A DNA stretch of 64,000 nt, from contig CM026393.1 in assembly GCA_014843695.1 (NCBI GenBank), positions 3,132,615-3,196,614 on the forward strand, given 5' to 3'. Position numbers and translations under genes: made by a program. Below, one piece after another: positions 49,262 to 61,667 of this stretch; within the stretch, counting starts at the first letter, position 1; every line of letters begins with the position of its first letter. The notes under the pieces are model-generated. The model saw only the letters and a program-made list of their open reading frames with translations, was not told where the DNA came from and ran no database searches. Source of the stretch: Archivesica marissinica. Its lineage: Eukaryota; Mollusca; Bivalvia; Venerida; Vesicomyidae.

Positions 49262-50261
49262 NNNNNNNNNNNNNNNNNNNNNNNNNNNNNNNNNNNNNNN
49301 NNNNNNNNNNNNNNNNNNNNNNNNNNNNNNNNNNNNNNNNNNNNNNNNNNNNNNNNNNNNNNNNNNNNNNNNNNNNNNNNNNNNNNNNNNNNNNNNNNNN
49401 NNNNNNNNNNNNNNNNNNNNNNNNNNNNNNNNNNNNNNNNNNNNNNNNNNNNNNNNNNNNNNNNNNNNNNNNNNNNNNNNNNNNNNNNNNNNNNNNNNNN
49501 NNNNNNNNNNNNNNNNNNNNNNNNNNNNNNNNNNNNNNNNNNNNNNNNNNNNNNNNNNNNNNNNNNNNNNNNNNNNNNNNNNNNNNNNNNNNNNNNNNNN
49601 NNNNNNNNNNNNNNNNNNNNNNNNNNNNNNNNNNNNNNNNNNNNNNNNNNNNNNNNNNNNNNNNNNNNNNNNNNNNNNNNNNNNNNNNNNNNNNNNNNNN
49701 NNNNNNNNNNNNNNNNNNNNNNNNNNNNNNNNNNNNNNNNNNNNNNNNNNNNNNNNNNNNNNNNNNNNNNNNNNNNNNNNNNNNNNNNNNNNNNNNNNNN
49801 NNNNNNNNNNNNNNNNNNNNNNNNNNNNNNNNNNNNNNNNNNNNNNNNNNNNNNNNNNNNNNNNNNNNNNNNNNNNNNNNNNNNNNNNNNNNNNNNNNNN
49901 NNNNNNNNNNNNNNNNNNNNNNNNNNNNNNNNNNNNNNNNNNNNNNNNNNNNNNNNNNNNNNNNNNNNNNNNNNNNNNNNNNNNNNNNNNNNNNNNNNNN
50001 NNNNNNNNNNNNNNNNNNNNNNNNNNNNNNNNNNNNNNNNNNNNNNNNNNNNNNNNNNNNNNNNNNNNNNNNNNNNNNNNNNNNNNNNNNNNNNNNNNNN
50101 NNNNNNNNNNNNNNNNNNNNNNNNNNNNNNNNNNNNNNNNNNNNNNNNNNNNNNNNNNNNNNNNNNNNNNNNNNNNNNNNNNNNNNNNNNNNNNNNNNNN
50201 NNNNNNNNNNNNNNNNNNNNNNNNNNNNNNNNNNNNNNNNNNNNNNNNNNNNNNNNNNNNN
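49262..50261. other. Assembly gap, 1000 N
   Basis: Exactly 1000 unknown bases, a placeholder length rather than a measured one. The sequence resumes inside a 50-bp tandem array, so the gap probably hides more of that array. Frames drawn through it have no meaning. Confidence 1.
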
Positions 50262-50461
50262 TATAATACATAATACACTTAGTTTAATCAGCTTGTAGTG
50301 CATTCATTCTGTATAATACATAATACACTTAGTTTAATCAGCTTGTAGTGCATTCATTCTGTATAATACATAATACACTTAGTTTAATCAGCTTGTAGTG
50401 CATTCATTCTGTATAATACATAATACACTTAGTTTAATCAGCTTGTAGTGCATTCATTCTA
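50262..50461. repeat. 50-bp tandem repeat, 4 units visible
   Basis: The unit has TATAATACATAATACACTTA, then GTTTAATCAGCTTGTAGTGC and ATTCATTCTG; the units look identical. The left end is lost in the gap. Confidence 0.95.
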
Positions 50462-50660
50462 TATAATACAATGTACAGAACATAACAAATGAACACACTT
50501 GTATAAGTATGGGATTCATGGCATAGTCTTGTCAATTAATATTGAAGCATATGGGTTGGACCACACTTTTCATCAACATTAGTTACGACACTCTCCACAA
50601 TATTAGATTGTAACAAAGTGACTGAATATATGAGTAATGTAAACACTTTACTAAATCTGC
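50445..50660. repeat. Dispersed repeat, second copy of 40490-40770
   Basis: GCATTCATTCTATATAATAC, GTACAGAACATAACAAATGA, TTGAAGCATATGGGTTGGAC and GTGACTGAATATATGAGT follow in the same order as in the first copy. Confidence 0.75.
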
Positions 50661-50756
50661 CAGCCTACGTTGAAGATAATTCAAACAATTCTACCGATTT
50701 ATTTTCAAATTCTAGATTTATTATCATCCGATAACAGGTGTATTACAACATACTTA

Positions 50757-52338
50757 AAAGCATGTATAAGTAAGTGTTTGTTTATTATAGCGCCACCCCT
50801 ATTTAAAGCATGTATAAGTAAGTGTTTGTTTATTATAGCGCCACCCCTATTTAAAGCATGTATAAGTAAGTGTTTGTTTATTATAGTGTCACCCCTATTT
50901 AAAGCATGTATAAGTAAGTGTTTGTTTATTATAGTGTCACCCCTATTTAAAGCATGTATAAGTAAGTGTTTGTTTATTATAGCGTCACCCCTATTTAAAG
51001 CATGTATAAGTAAGTGTTTGTTTATTATAGTGTCACCCCTATTTAAAGCATGCATAAGTAAGTATTTGTTTATTATAGTGTCACTCCTATTTAAAGCATG
51101 CATAAGTAAGTGTTTATTATAGTATCACCCCTATTTAAAGCATGTATAAGTAAGTGTTTATTATAGTATCACCCCTATTTAAAGCATGTATAAGTAAGTG
51201 TTTGTTTATTATAGCGTCACCCCTATTTAAAGCATGTATAAGTAAGTGTTTGTTTATTATAGCGTCACCCCTATTTAAAGCATGTATAAGTAAGTGTTTG
51301 TTTATTATAGCGTCACCCCTATTTAAAGCATGTATAAGTAAGTGTTTGTTTATTATAGTGTCACCCCTATTTAAAGCATGCATAAGTAAGTGTTTATTAT
51401 AGTATCACCCTTATTTAAAGCATGTATAAGTAAGTGTTTGTTTATTATAGTGTCACCCCTATTTAAAGCATGTATAAGTAAGTGTTTGTTTATTATAGCG
51501 TCACCCCTATTTAAAGCATGTATAAGTAAGTGTTTGTTATAGCGTTACCCCTATTTAAAGCATGTATAAGTAAGTGTTTGTTTATTATAGTGTCACCCCT
51601 ATTTAAAGCATGTATAAGTAAGTGTTTGTTTATTATAGTGTCACCCCTATTTAAAGCATGTATAAGTAAGTGTTTGTTTATTATAGCGTCACCCCTATTT
51701 AAAGCATGTATAAGTAAGTGTTTATTATAGTATCACCCCTATTTAAAGCATGTATAAGTAAGTGTTTGTTTATTATAGCGTCACCCCTATTTAAAGCATG
51801 TATAAGTAAGTGTTTATTATAGTATCACCCCTATTTAAAGCATGTATAAGTAAGTGTTTGTTTATTATAGTGTCACCCCTATTTAAAGCATGCATCAGTA
51901 AGTGTTTGTTTGTTATAGCGTCACCCCTATTTAAGGCATGCAAAAGTAAGTGTTTGTTATAGCGTCACCCCTATTTAAAGCATGTATAAGTAAATGTTTG
52001 TTATAGCGTCACCCCTATTTAAAGCATGTATAAGTAAGGTTTGTTATAGCGTCACCCCTATTTAAAGCATGTATAAGTAAGTGTTTGTTATAGCGTCACC
52101 CCTATTTAAAGCATGTATAAGTAAGTGTTTGTTATAGCGTCACCCCTATTTAAAGCATGTATAAGTAAGTGTTTGTTATAGCGTCACCCCTATTTAAAGC
52201 ATGTATAAGTAAGTGTTTGTTATAGCGTCACCCCTATTTAAAGCATGTATAAGTAAGTGTTTGTTTATTATAGCGCCACCCCTATTTAAATCATGTATAA
52301 GTAAGTGTTTGTTTATTATAGTGTCACCCCTATTTAAA
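50757..52338. repeat. 48-bp tandem repeat with 40/44-bp variants, ~34 units
   Basis: The unit has AAGCATGTATAAGTAAGTGT, then TTGTTTATTATAGCGTCACC and CCTATTTA. Deletions of TTTA or TTTGTTTA next to the GTGTTTG stretch make the shorter units, which become common after 51900. Open frames of up to 150 codons follow from the 48-bp period. Confidence 0.95.
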
Positions 52339-52354
52339 GGGCCAGTCATTTCTG

Positions 52355-52566
52355 ACTTATGAGACATCTCTTTTTATGAACATCAGTACTTCCAGAATCC
52401 TATGCTTGTATGCCAGGTGAAAGGCTGGTAGGCAATCGGTAACCATTATATAACTACATGGTGGCTCACCAACCAGCCATATCAGAACGAACCTCTGACG
52501 AGATTCGAACCTTCGACCTCCCACTCCGTAGGCGGACGCCTTAACCACCAGGCCACGGGGACGGTA
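52355..52566 (-). mobile_element. SINE family G
   Basis: On the minus strand the head is CCCCGTGGCCTGGTGGTTAA with B-box GGTTCGAATCTC. The body ends CAGTACTTCCAGAATCC-type sequence in plus-strand reading. It is related to family F at 15548. Confidence 0.85.
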
Positions 52567-52754
52567 TATGAACTCATTAATGGCGTTGTAGCGGACTCCT
52601 GGACATACAGTTAGATTTACAATCGACGTGGTATCTAGCATGTGCTACACGTGAATCAGTTATGACACCTTGTACACGTATAAGAACTTCGTCACCCCAG
52701 TTGTCTTTACATTGTCACACATTTCCAAAATGTCGCCTTTCAAATCATATGTCT
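52567..52754. other. Short non-coding stretch
   Basis: Nothing recognised between the SINE and the left target duplication (GACA, 52755-52758) of the gypsy relic. Confidence 0.5.
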
Positions 52755-52758
52755 GACA

Positions 52759-52980
52759 TAAAGTAGTCGCTACAGGACCAGGGAACTTACCTATTGGGTC
52801 CTAATAGCAGGTACTATTTCGCAGGATAATATACGTCTGATTTGCAGTGTAGTCTGAGCGTGTGTGGCGTTTATGCTTGGCCGCACCGTTTCCCAGAATG
52901 AATCACTTTCGTTCCAGACGAGGTCTCTATCTTCCGCGCCAGACTGTGTCTCTTAATGAACCCAATTGCCATTCACTACA
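52759..52980 (-). repeat. 3' LTR of the gypsy relic
   Basis: It differs from the other LTR by only a handful of bases, for example GGGTCCT/GGGTACCT near the left and TTAATGAAC/TTAAAGAAC near the right. This suggests a fairly recent insertion. Confidence 0.88.
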
Positions 52981-53157
52981 CTCCTCCCCACTTTATCGAG
53001 AAGGGTGGTACATCAGGGAGGACTTCCTCCACATCATTCTGACACTGGGCCTGTTCTTCAGGCACAATCGGTCTGACCGGCTTGTGACATCTATCGTCGA
53101 GAATGACATTCTGTGGACCTACTTGGTGTCTGACAACAAGTAGGTATGATCCAAGTT

Positions 53158-53262
53158 TTCTTCTTTTCCTGGGCAGGCTTAGCCGACGTAAGCGGTTAAC
53201 CAGTACTTAGTCCATCACCAGACCAGAATCCAGATCTGGCTTAGTGCTTCACACCTAAGCCA
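53158..53262 (-). mobile_element. SINE family C fragment in the gypsy relic
   Basis: TTTTCCTGGGCAGGCTTAGC followed by GCGGTTAACCAGTACTTAG is the reverse complement of the body of the SINE at 40198-40408. Confidence 0.65.
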
Positions 53263-53520
53263 TTATCCCATGCAGTCCTGTCTGTCATTTCCGATCGGCT
53301 TACTAGGGAGGTTGATGGTGCAAGTAAACACGACGTGCATTTCCCACAGCCGCCTTCATCACATCATCCCATTTGCCTCCACTTATCCAGGCCACCTGTG
53401 TCGCTTCGCAAGTCTGTGTCTCTTTCTGGTTCGAACTTACACCTGCAAAGTTCAGCCTTTTAGCTTGAACTGGCTTGCCACCGTCGTATAACTGGTTTTC
53501 TGCAGTTCCTTTTGAATCCC

Positions 53521-53952
53521 CTAGACCGACCAGTTCCCTCCTCGGCTACCCTTAGTACTGATCCCGACGCCGACCTGCGCAGTGTCGACCGCGGATCCCT
53601 GTACTCTGTGCGGAGCCAACGGGTCTGCAATGTCTACGATGTCCATGGACGATTCTAAATCTCCGTAGACCGACCAGTTCCATCCTCGATTACCCTTAGT
53701 ACTGATCCCGGCGCCGACCTGGGCATTGTCGACAGCGGATCTCTGTACTCTTTGCGAGGCGAAAGAGACTGCAATGTCTACGATATACATGGACGATCCT
53801 ATATCTCCATAGACTGACCAGTTCCCTCCTCGCTTGCCCTTAGTACTGATCCCGACGCCGAACTGTGCAATGTCGACCGCGGATCCCTGTACTCTTTGCG
53901 AGGCCAACGGGACTGCAATGTCTACGATCTCGATAAACGATCCCAATTTCTC
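53521..53952 (-). repeat. 144-bp tandem repeat, 3 units, in gypsy coding sequence
   Basis: On the minus strand it encodes a 48-residue unit three times, each with IVDIA..., SAVD.AQ.G.GISTKG and NWSVYGD. It is in frame with, and directly after, the RNase H C-terminus (HADSLSRIP). Confidence 0.9.
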
Positions 53953-54480
53953 ATCTGCTTTCAAGCAGTATTCACACCAGCCACAAGGCAGATCCTCAGG
54001 CAGCCTCTTAGCACATGCTTCATCCCTTGTAGGTATCCTAGACAAGGAATCTGCGTGTCCATGTTTATTTCTTGGCCGGTGACGTAGCACCATATTATAT
54101 TGAGATAGCTCGTTGAGCTATCTCGCCAACTGTCCTTGTGGTTCCCTGAACCGCATCAACCAGGTTAGACTCGAGTGGTCAGTCCTAACCGTAAAAGGTC
54201 TCCCTAACAGATAGTGTCGATATTGGCGTGTGAACCGCACGACTGCTAAACGTTCTTTATATTGTAACAGTACTTGCACTGCTTGCGATTTAACGCGTAG
54301 CTCACCTTTTCGGCGCCATCTTGGATTTGGAGAGGTTCGGCTCCGATTGCTACATCGGATGCATCCGTATCCAAGAAGAACTCGTCGATATGGTTCGGGC
54401 TCAGGTTCCACCAGTCTGACTGATGGGTCCTCCCCCAGATCACACTGCCTGTGCATGTCCTGCTCAGATTCACATGTTAC
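53953..54480 (-). pseudogene. gypsy pol fragment: RNase H
   Basis: The minus strand gives, in order, FFLDTDASDVAIGA (near 54380), KERLAVV, YRHYLLGRPFTVRTDHSSL (near 54200) and HADSLSRIP (near 54050). These are the Ty3/gypsy RNase H blocks with the DASD and RTDH acidic residues. The pieces sit in different frames and a stop follows GQLAR, so it is broken. Upstream RT and downstream integrase motifs were not found. Confidence 0.85.
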
Positions 54481-55322
54481 CTGTGCATCTGCATACACAT
54501 TACTGTTCGTCTCTAGGAGCTCTCCCACTGGATAGGCTCTGCCGATTTCTTAACAAGCAGTGTGTATGACTTGGGTTGATCCGCCCTTGCACCACAAATT
54601 ACTATGTAGCTGAACATTTGGTCTAAAATCTATCATCCGAAGAGCCTCACTGCTCAGCTTACTCCTTGTAATGGAGGACAACACCTCCGGCGTGATGTTG
54701 CCACTATTCTCCCTGATGAGAACGATCGTATGGGCAAGCCTCACTTTAATCCCAGAGATCGTGATCAGTTGCTCAATCAGTGCATAATTAATGGGGATTT
54801 GGTTCCTTTCTGGAACTAAGTTACCTTCAGAAATAGTTCCAGGGATATTATGCTAAATACTATACAGACAGACAACACAAATGCGTACTTACTTGTGAGT
54901 TTTTCCAATTTCCTGAAAAACAAAAGCAAACGGAGAAACTACACAGGACACAGACCCTCCTTCCCTTTTTAAGACAGTACTTAACTATAAAATAGGCCTA
55001 GACCAACTACAGGACAAGGAATATGTTCCAACGTTGTAATTCTGTTCACTTCCGGTGTTGCGCATGCGTAGTCGTCTTCAGTGCTGACGGTTTTATATTA
55101 GCAAAAACAAGCAAACTGCATCTTGTTTTTGTGAAATCGATGGGTAAAGGAAGTCTTACGCCGGTCCCCGATCGATTAAAACCGGATTCCTTCAATCTAC
55201 CAAGCAGCCTCGACGTTCTTGAAACACGTGCGTTTTCTCAGCCTGAGGTCACACTGCAGGTGCTCGCAGTGTTTATTCTTCTGCAGGGCGTGCAGCTCAT
55301 TATCCAAAACTTCTGACACCAT

Positions 55323-55545
55323 TAAAGTAGTCGCTACAGGACCAGGGAACTTACCTATTGGGTACCTAATAGCAGCTACTATTTCGCAGGATAATATACG
55401 TCTGATTTGCAATGTAGTCTGAGCGTGTGTGGCGTTTATGCTTGGCCGCACCGTTTCCCAGAATGAATCACTTTCGTTCCAGACGAGGTCTCTATCTTCG
55501 GCGTCAGACTGTGTCTCTTAAAGAACCCAATTGCCATTCACTACA
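55323..55545 (-). repeat. 5' LTR of the gypsy relic
   Basis: 223 bp, near-identical to 52759-52980. The PBS-like site lies immediately to its left (inside the element). Confidence 0.88.
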
Positions 55546-55707
55546 GACACAAGGTTCTGCACAAAAACGAGCGCTTCCACCTCCAAGTATGTTTTGAATC
55601 CTTCTGTAAGCTATATTCATCTCCGCAAAGCAGGCATTGTACATATGTATTCCAGATCGCCTTCTACGTTTCGATGGAGATGGAATAATAGTATGCATTT
55701 TCTAATG

Positions 55708-55992
55708 AAAGGGATCTGTAGTCCAGTGGTAACACGCTGGAATGGTAAACCAAGGATCGCATGTTCGATCACCCGTATGACCCTAATAAAATTAACAGTC
55801 TTTCAGATGGGAGGTGAAACCGAGTTCTCGTGTCGGTGCTTTACACCGTGCACGTAAAAGAACCAGAGGAGACTCTGGAATGGGTCTCTGTCTGTATCAT
55901 TGCACTATTCTCCAAAAATCTAAAATGACTAATCTCTTCAGGAGGCGTCGCTCATATATGGGCAACCGGTAGCGACGATAAATAAACGTAAT
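55708..55992 (+). mobile_element. SINE family A
   Basis: Full copy with A-box TAGTCCAGTGG, a mutated B-box (GTTCGATCAC) and tail GCGACGATAAATAAACGTAA. It shares the extra AT in CTCATATATGGGCAAC with the copy at 18445-18757, so these two are sister copies. Confidence 0.9.
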
Positions 55993-56206
55993 ACACACAG
56001 AGAAAGGGAATGTCAATGGAATTTGCCATATATAATGTATATGTATCATCTGAAATATATATAGCTTTGTATGCAATGAAGTAATATATACACGCAACGT
56101 TCTTTTCATTGATACAGTGATACTGACAAGTCTTAACCGGTTTCATTGTGTTCTGTATATATGAGATTACCTCAAGAAGGGAATTATGTAAGTAAGAGTA
56201 GATCTG
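55993..56206. repeat. Inverted partner of 18236-18444
   Basis: The reverse complement matches 18236-18444 with only a few changes, including TATCAGTATCACTTTATCAA at 18320 against a TGTCAGTATCACTGTATCAA form here. Confidence 0.9.
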
Positions 56207-56387
56207 TGTCGATCAGAAAATGGTTGTTCAAATATTCTTCAGATTGACAATTAGCTCAAGGTCTGGGTTTTTGTCAGCTATTGATGTCACTTAGGCATTT
56301 TGATTCAGACAACATTAGGAGCATTATCATTCCGGATTACACTTAAGCGGTTAATGTCTCTGTCGGAAGTTATCGTTTGTGACCATA
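56207..56387. other. Short non-coding stretch
   Basis: Nothing recognised. Confidence 0.5.
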
Positions 56388-59300
56388 TATACAACTAACT
56401 TCCATCATTATATAGCATTCAGTCAATGTCTGCAGGTAACGGAGAATATACATGTAACTTCCACATCATTATATAGCATTCAGTCAATGTATGCAGGTAA
56501 CGGAGAATATACAGGTAACTTCCACATCATTATATAGCATTCAGTCAATGTCTGCAGGTAACGGAGAATATACAGGTAACTTCCACATCATTACATAGCA
56601 TTCAGTCAATGTATGCAGGTAACGGAGAATATACAGGTAACTTCCACATCATTATATAGCATTCAGTCAATGTCTGCAGGTAACGGAGAATATACAGGTA
56701 ACTTCCACATCATTACATAGCATTCAGTCAATGTATGCAGGTAACGGAGAATATACAGGTAACTTCCACATCATTATATAGCATTCAGTCAATGTCTGCA
56801 GGTAACGGAGAATATACAGGTAACTTCCACATCATTACATAGCATTCAGTCAATGTATGCAGGTAACGGAGAATATACAGGTAACTTCCACATCATTATA
56901 TAGCATTCAGTCAATGTCTGCAGGTAACGGAGAATATACAGGTAACTTCCACATCATTACATAGCATTCAGTCAATGTATGCAGGTAACGGAGAATATAC
57001 AGGTAACTTCCACATCATTACATAGCATTCAGTCACTGTCTGCAGGTAACAGAGAATATACAGGTAACGTCCACGTCCACAATATATAGCATTCAGTCAC
57101 TGTCTGCAGGAGAATATACAGGTAACTTCCACATCATTATATAGCATTCAGTCACTGTCTGCAGGAGAATATACAGGTAACTTCCACATCATTATATAGC
57201 ATTCAGTCACTGTCTGTATATAACATAGAATATACAGGTAACTTCCACATCAATATATAGCATTCAGTCACTGTCTGCATTTAACGTAGAATATACAGGT
57301 AACTTCCACATCAATATATAGCATTCAGTCACTGTCTGCATGTAACGTAGAATATACAGGTAACTTCCACATCATTATATAGCATACAGTCAATGTCTGC
57401 AGGTAACGTAGAATATACAGGTAACTTCCACATCATTATATAGCATTCAGTCACTGTCTGCAGGTAACGTAGAATATACAGGTAACTTCCACATCATTAT
57501 ATAGCATTCAGTCACTGTCTGCAGGTAACGTAGAATATACAGGTAACTTCCACATCATTATATAGCAATCAGTCAATGTCTGCAGGAGAATATACAGGTA
57601 ACTTCCACATCAATATATAGCATTCAGTCACTGTCTGTAGGTAACGTAGAATATACAGGTAACTTCCACATCAATATATAGCATTCAGTCACTGTCTGTA
57701 GGTAACGTAGAATATACAGGTAACTTCCACATCAATATATAGCATTCAATCACTGTCTGCAGGTAACGTAGAATATACAGGTAACTTCCACATCATTATA
57801 TAGCAATCAGTCAATGTCTGCAGGAGAATATACAGGTAACTTCCACATCATTATATAGCATTCAGTCACTGTCTGCAGGAGAATATACAGGTAACTTCCA
57901 CATCAATATATATCATTCAGTCACTGTCTGTAGGTAACGTAGAAAATACAGGTAACTTCCACATCATTATATAGCATTCAATCACTGTCTGCAGGAGAAT
58001 ATACAGGTAACTTCCACATCAATATATAGCATTCAGTCACTGTCTGCAGGAGAATATACAGGTAACTTCCACATCATTATATAGCATTCAGTCAATGTCT
58101 GCAGGTAACGGAGAATATACAGGTAACTTCCACATCAATATATAGCATTCAGTCAATGTCTGCAGGTAACGTAGAATATACAGGTAACTTCCACATCATT
58201 ATATAGCATTCAGTCACTGTCTGCAGGTAACGGCGAATATACAGGTAACTTCCACATCATTATATAGCATACAGTCAATGTCTGCAGGTAACGGATAATA
58301 TACAGGTAACTTCCACATCAATATATAGCATTCAGTCAATGTCTGCAGGTAACGTAGAATATACAGGTAACTTCCACATCATTATATAGCATACAGTCAA
58401 TGTCTGCAGGTAACGGATAATATACAGGTAACTTCCACATCATTATATAGCATTCAGTCAATGTCTGCAGGTAACGGAGAATATACAGATAACTTCCACA
58501 TCATTATATAGCATACAGTCAATGTATGCAGGTAACAGAGAATATACATGTAAATTCCACATCAATATATAGCATTCAGTCAATGTCTGCAGGTAACGGA
58601 GAATATACAGGTAACTTCCACATCATTATATAGCATTCAGTCAATGTCTGCAGGTAACGTAGAATATACAGGTAACTTCCACATCATTATATAGCATTCA
58701 GTCACTGTCTGCAGGTAACGGCGAATATACAGGTAACTTCCACATCATTATATAGCATTCAGTCAATGTCTGCAGGTAACGGAGAATATACAGGCAACTT
58801 CCACATCAATATATAGCATTCAGTCAATGTCTGCAGGAGAATATACAGGTAACTTCCACATCATTATATAGTATTCAGTCAATGTCTGCAGGTAACGGAG
58901 AATATACAGGTAACTTTCACATCATTATATAGCATTCAGTCAATGTCTGCAGGTAACGGAGAATATACAGATAACTTCCACATCATTATATAGCATTCAG
59001 TCACAGTCTGCAGGTAACTTTCACATCATTATATAGCATGCAATCACAGTCTGCAGGTAACTTCCACATCATTATATAGCATTCAATCACAGTCTGCAGG
59101 TAACTTCCACATCATTATATAGCATTCAGTCATTGTCTGCAGGTATCTTCCACATCATTATATAGCATTCAGTCACTGTCTGCAGGTAACTTCCACATCA
59201 TTATATAGCATTCAGTCATTGTCTGCAGGTAACTTCCACATCATTATATAGCATGCAGTCACTGTCTGCAGGTAACTTCCACATCATTATATAGCATTCA

Positions 59301-61228
59301 GTCACTGTCTGCAGGTAACTTCCACATCATTATATAGCAATCAGTCAATGTCTGCAGGAGAATATACAGGTAACTTCCACATCATTATATAGCATTCAGT
59401 CACTGTCTGCAGGAGAATATACAGGTAACTTCCACATCAATATATATCATTCAGTCACTGTCTGTAGGTAACGTAGAAAATACAGGTAACTTCCACATCA
59501 TTATATAGCATTCAATCACTGTCTGCAGGAGAATATACAGGTAACTTCCACATCAATATATAGCATTCAGTCACTGTCTGCAGGAGAATATACAGGTAAC
59601 TTCCACATCATTATATAGCATTCAGTCAATGTCTGCAGGTAACGGAGAATATACAGGTAACTTCCACATCAATATATAGCATTCAGTCAATGTCTGCAGG
59701 TAACGTAGAATATACAGGTAACTTCCACATCATTATATAGCATTCAGTCACTGTCTGCAGGTAACGGCGAATATACAGGTAACTTCCACATCATTATATA
59801 GCATACAGTCAATGTCTGCAGGTAACGGATAATATACAGGTAACTTCCACATCAATATATAGCATTCAGTCAATGTCTGCAGGTAACGTAGAATATACAG
59901 GTAACTTCCACATCATTATATAGCATACAGTCAATGTCTGCAGGTAACGGATAATATACAGGTAACTTCCACATCATTATATAGCATTCAGTCAATGTCT
60001 GCAGGTAACGGATAATATACAGATAACTTCCACATCATTATATAGCATACAGTCAATGTATGCAGGTAACAGAGAATATACATGTAAATTCCACATCAAT
60101 ATATAGCATTCAGTCAATGTCTGCAGGTAACGGAGAATATACAGGTAACTTCCACATCATTATATAGCATTCAGTCAATGTCTGCAGGTAACGTAGAATA
60201 TACAGGTAACTTCCACATCATTATATAGCATTCAGTCACTGTCTGCAGGTAACGGCGAATATACAGGTAACTTCCACATCATTATATAGCATTCAGTCAA
60301 TGTCTGCAGGTAACGGAGAATATACAGGCAACTTCCACATCAATATATAGCATTCAGTCAATGTCTGCAGGAGAATATACAGGTAACTTCCACATCATTA
60401 TATAGTATTCAGTCAATGTCTGCAGGTAACGGAGAATATACAGGTAACTTTCACATCATTATATAGCATTCAGTCAATGTCTGCAGGTAACGGAGAATAT
60501 ACAGATAACTTCCACATCATTATATAGCATTCAGTCACAGTCTGCAGGTAACTTCCACATCATTATATAGCATGCAATCACAGTCTGCAGGTAACTTCCA
60601 CATCATTATATAGCATTCAATCACAGTCTGCAGGTAACTTCCACATCATTATATAGCATTCAGTCATTGTCTGCAGGTATCTTCCACATCATTATATAGC
60701 ATTCAGTCACTGTCTGCAGGTAACTTCCACATCATTATATAGCATTCAGTCATTGTCTGCAGGTAACTTCCACATCATTATATAGCATGCAGTCACTGTC
60801 TGCAGGTAACTTCCACATCATTATATAGCATTCAGTCACTGTCTGCAGGTAACTGCCACATCATTATATAGCATTCAATCACAGTCTGCAAGTAACTTCC
60901 ACATCATTATATAGCATTCAGTCATTGTCTGCAGGTAACTTCCACATCATTATATAGCATGCAGTCACTGTCTGCAGGTAACTTCCACATCATTATATAG
61001 CATTCAATCACAGTCTGCAAGTAACTTCCACATCATTATATAGCATTCAGTCATTGTCTGCAGGTAACTTCCACATCATTATATAGCATGCAGTCACTGT
61101 CTGCAGGTAACTTCCACATCATTATATAGCATTCAGTCAATGTCTACAGGTAACTTCCACATCATTATATAGCATTCAGTCACTGTATGCGGGTAACGGA
61201 GAATAATATGCAGGTAACTTCCACATCA
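56388..61228. repeat. 61-bp array with 52- and 43-bp deletion variants
   Basis: The full unit has AACTTCCACATCATTATATA, GCATTCAGTCAATGTCTGCA and GGTAACGGAGAATATACAGG, then T. Units lacking GTAACG(T/G)A are ~52 bp. Units lacking the whole GAATATACAGG part are 43 bp and dominate after 59000. A 1534-bp block (57801-59334) is repeated head-to-tail (59335-60868). Confidence 0.97.
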
Positions 61229-61244
61229 TTCCAACAACATCAAC

Positions 61245-61292
61245 AATACCACAAATACCACCACCACCACCACCACCACCCCACCACCATCA
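61245..61292. repeat. (CCA)n microsatellite
   Basis: Roughly nine ACC/CCA units flanked by degenerate copies. Confidence 0.9.
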
Positions 61293-61665
61293 TTAACTGT
61301 TCCTTATTGTCAGAAAATAGTTAAAATACAAAAATACATGCAACGGCGGAGGAATACGAAACTCTGCAGTAACAAGAAAAATGCCACCTTCCACTGTTTG
61401 AAAATAGTGAATCAATCATTGGAAAGCATACAAGAAATATACATACTTGGCACGCTAATCATACTCCCATTATCACTTTCACATAATTATGCATTCTAAG
61501 TTGATGCGTTTCCGCTTGAACAGGACTGCAATTCCTCCTTGTCAACAAGCAGCCACGCGACATGGATTACTGGGATTACTTTCATTTGAGAAGTAATCAT
61601 ATTTTGAATAAGTAGTCCCAAGGATTGACCGAGAATTAGGAAACAGTCTATGTTCTGCTATTTGT
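61293..61665. other. Non-coding stretch
   Basis: No gene or repeat recognised. Confidence 0.5.
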
Positions 61666-61667
61666 GA

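Larger units (their letters stand above)
52759..55545 (-). mobile_element. Ty3/gypsy LTR retrotransposon relic, internally deleted
   Basis: Minus-strand element bounded by near-identical LTRs: 3' LTR at 52759-52980 (222 bp) and 5' LTR at 55323-55545 (223 bp), reading TGTAGTGAATGG ... CTACTTTA. Next to the 3' LTR is a polypurine tract (AAGTGGGGAGGAG on the minus strand, 52981-52993). Two bases inside the 5' LTR is a PBS-like TGGTGTCAGAAGT (about 55308-55320). GACA flanks both ends (52755-52758, 55546-55549). Only part of pol is recognisable. The interior is ~2.3 kb, less than half the usual length, so gag, protease, most RT and integrase are gone or unrecognisable. Confidence 0.85.

Noticed and set aside
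49205..50303. Three long minus-strand ORFs of about 340-357 codons
   Set aside because: They consist almost wholly of unknown bases from the assembly gap.
50670..51122. A hydrophobic repeat ORF (KACISKCLFII type) that looks like membrane segments
   Set aside because: It is the 48-bp array; 40- and 44-bp variants break the frame further along.
52357..52641. A 94-codon minus-strand ORF including RPRGLVVKASAYGVGGR
   Set aside because: This is a common false translation of a tRNA-derived SINE head.
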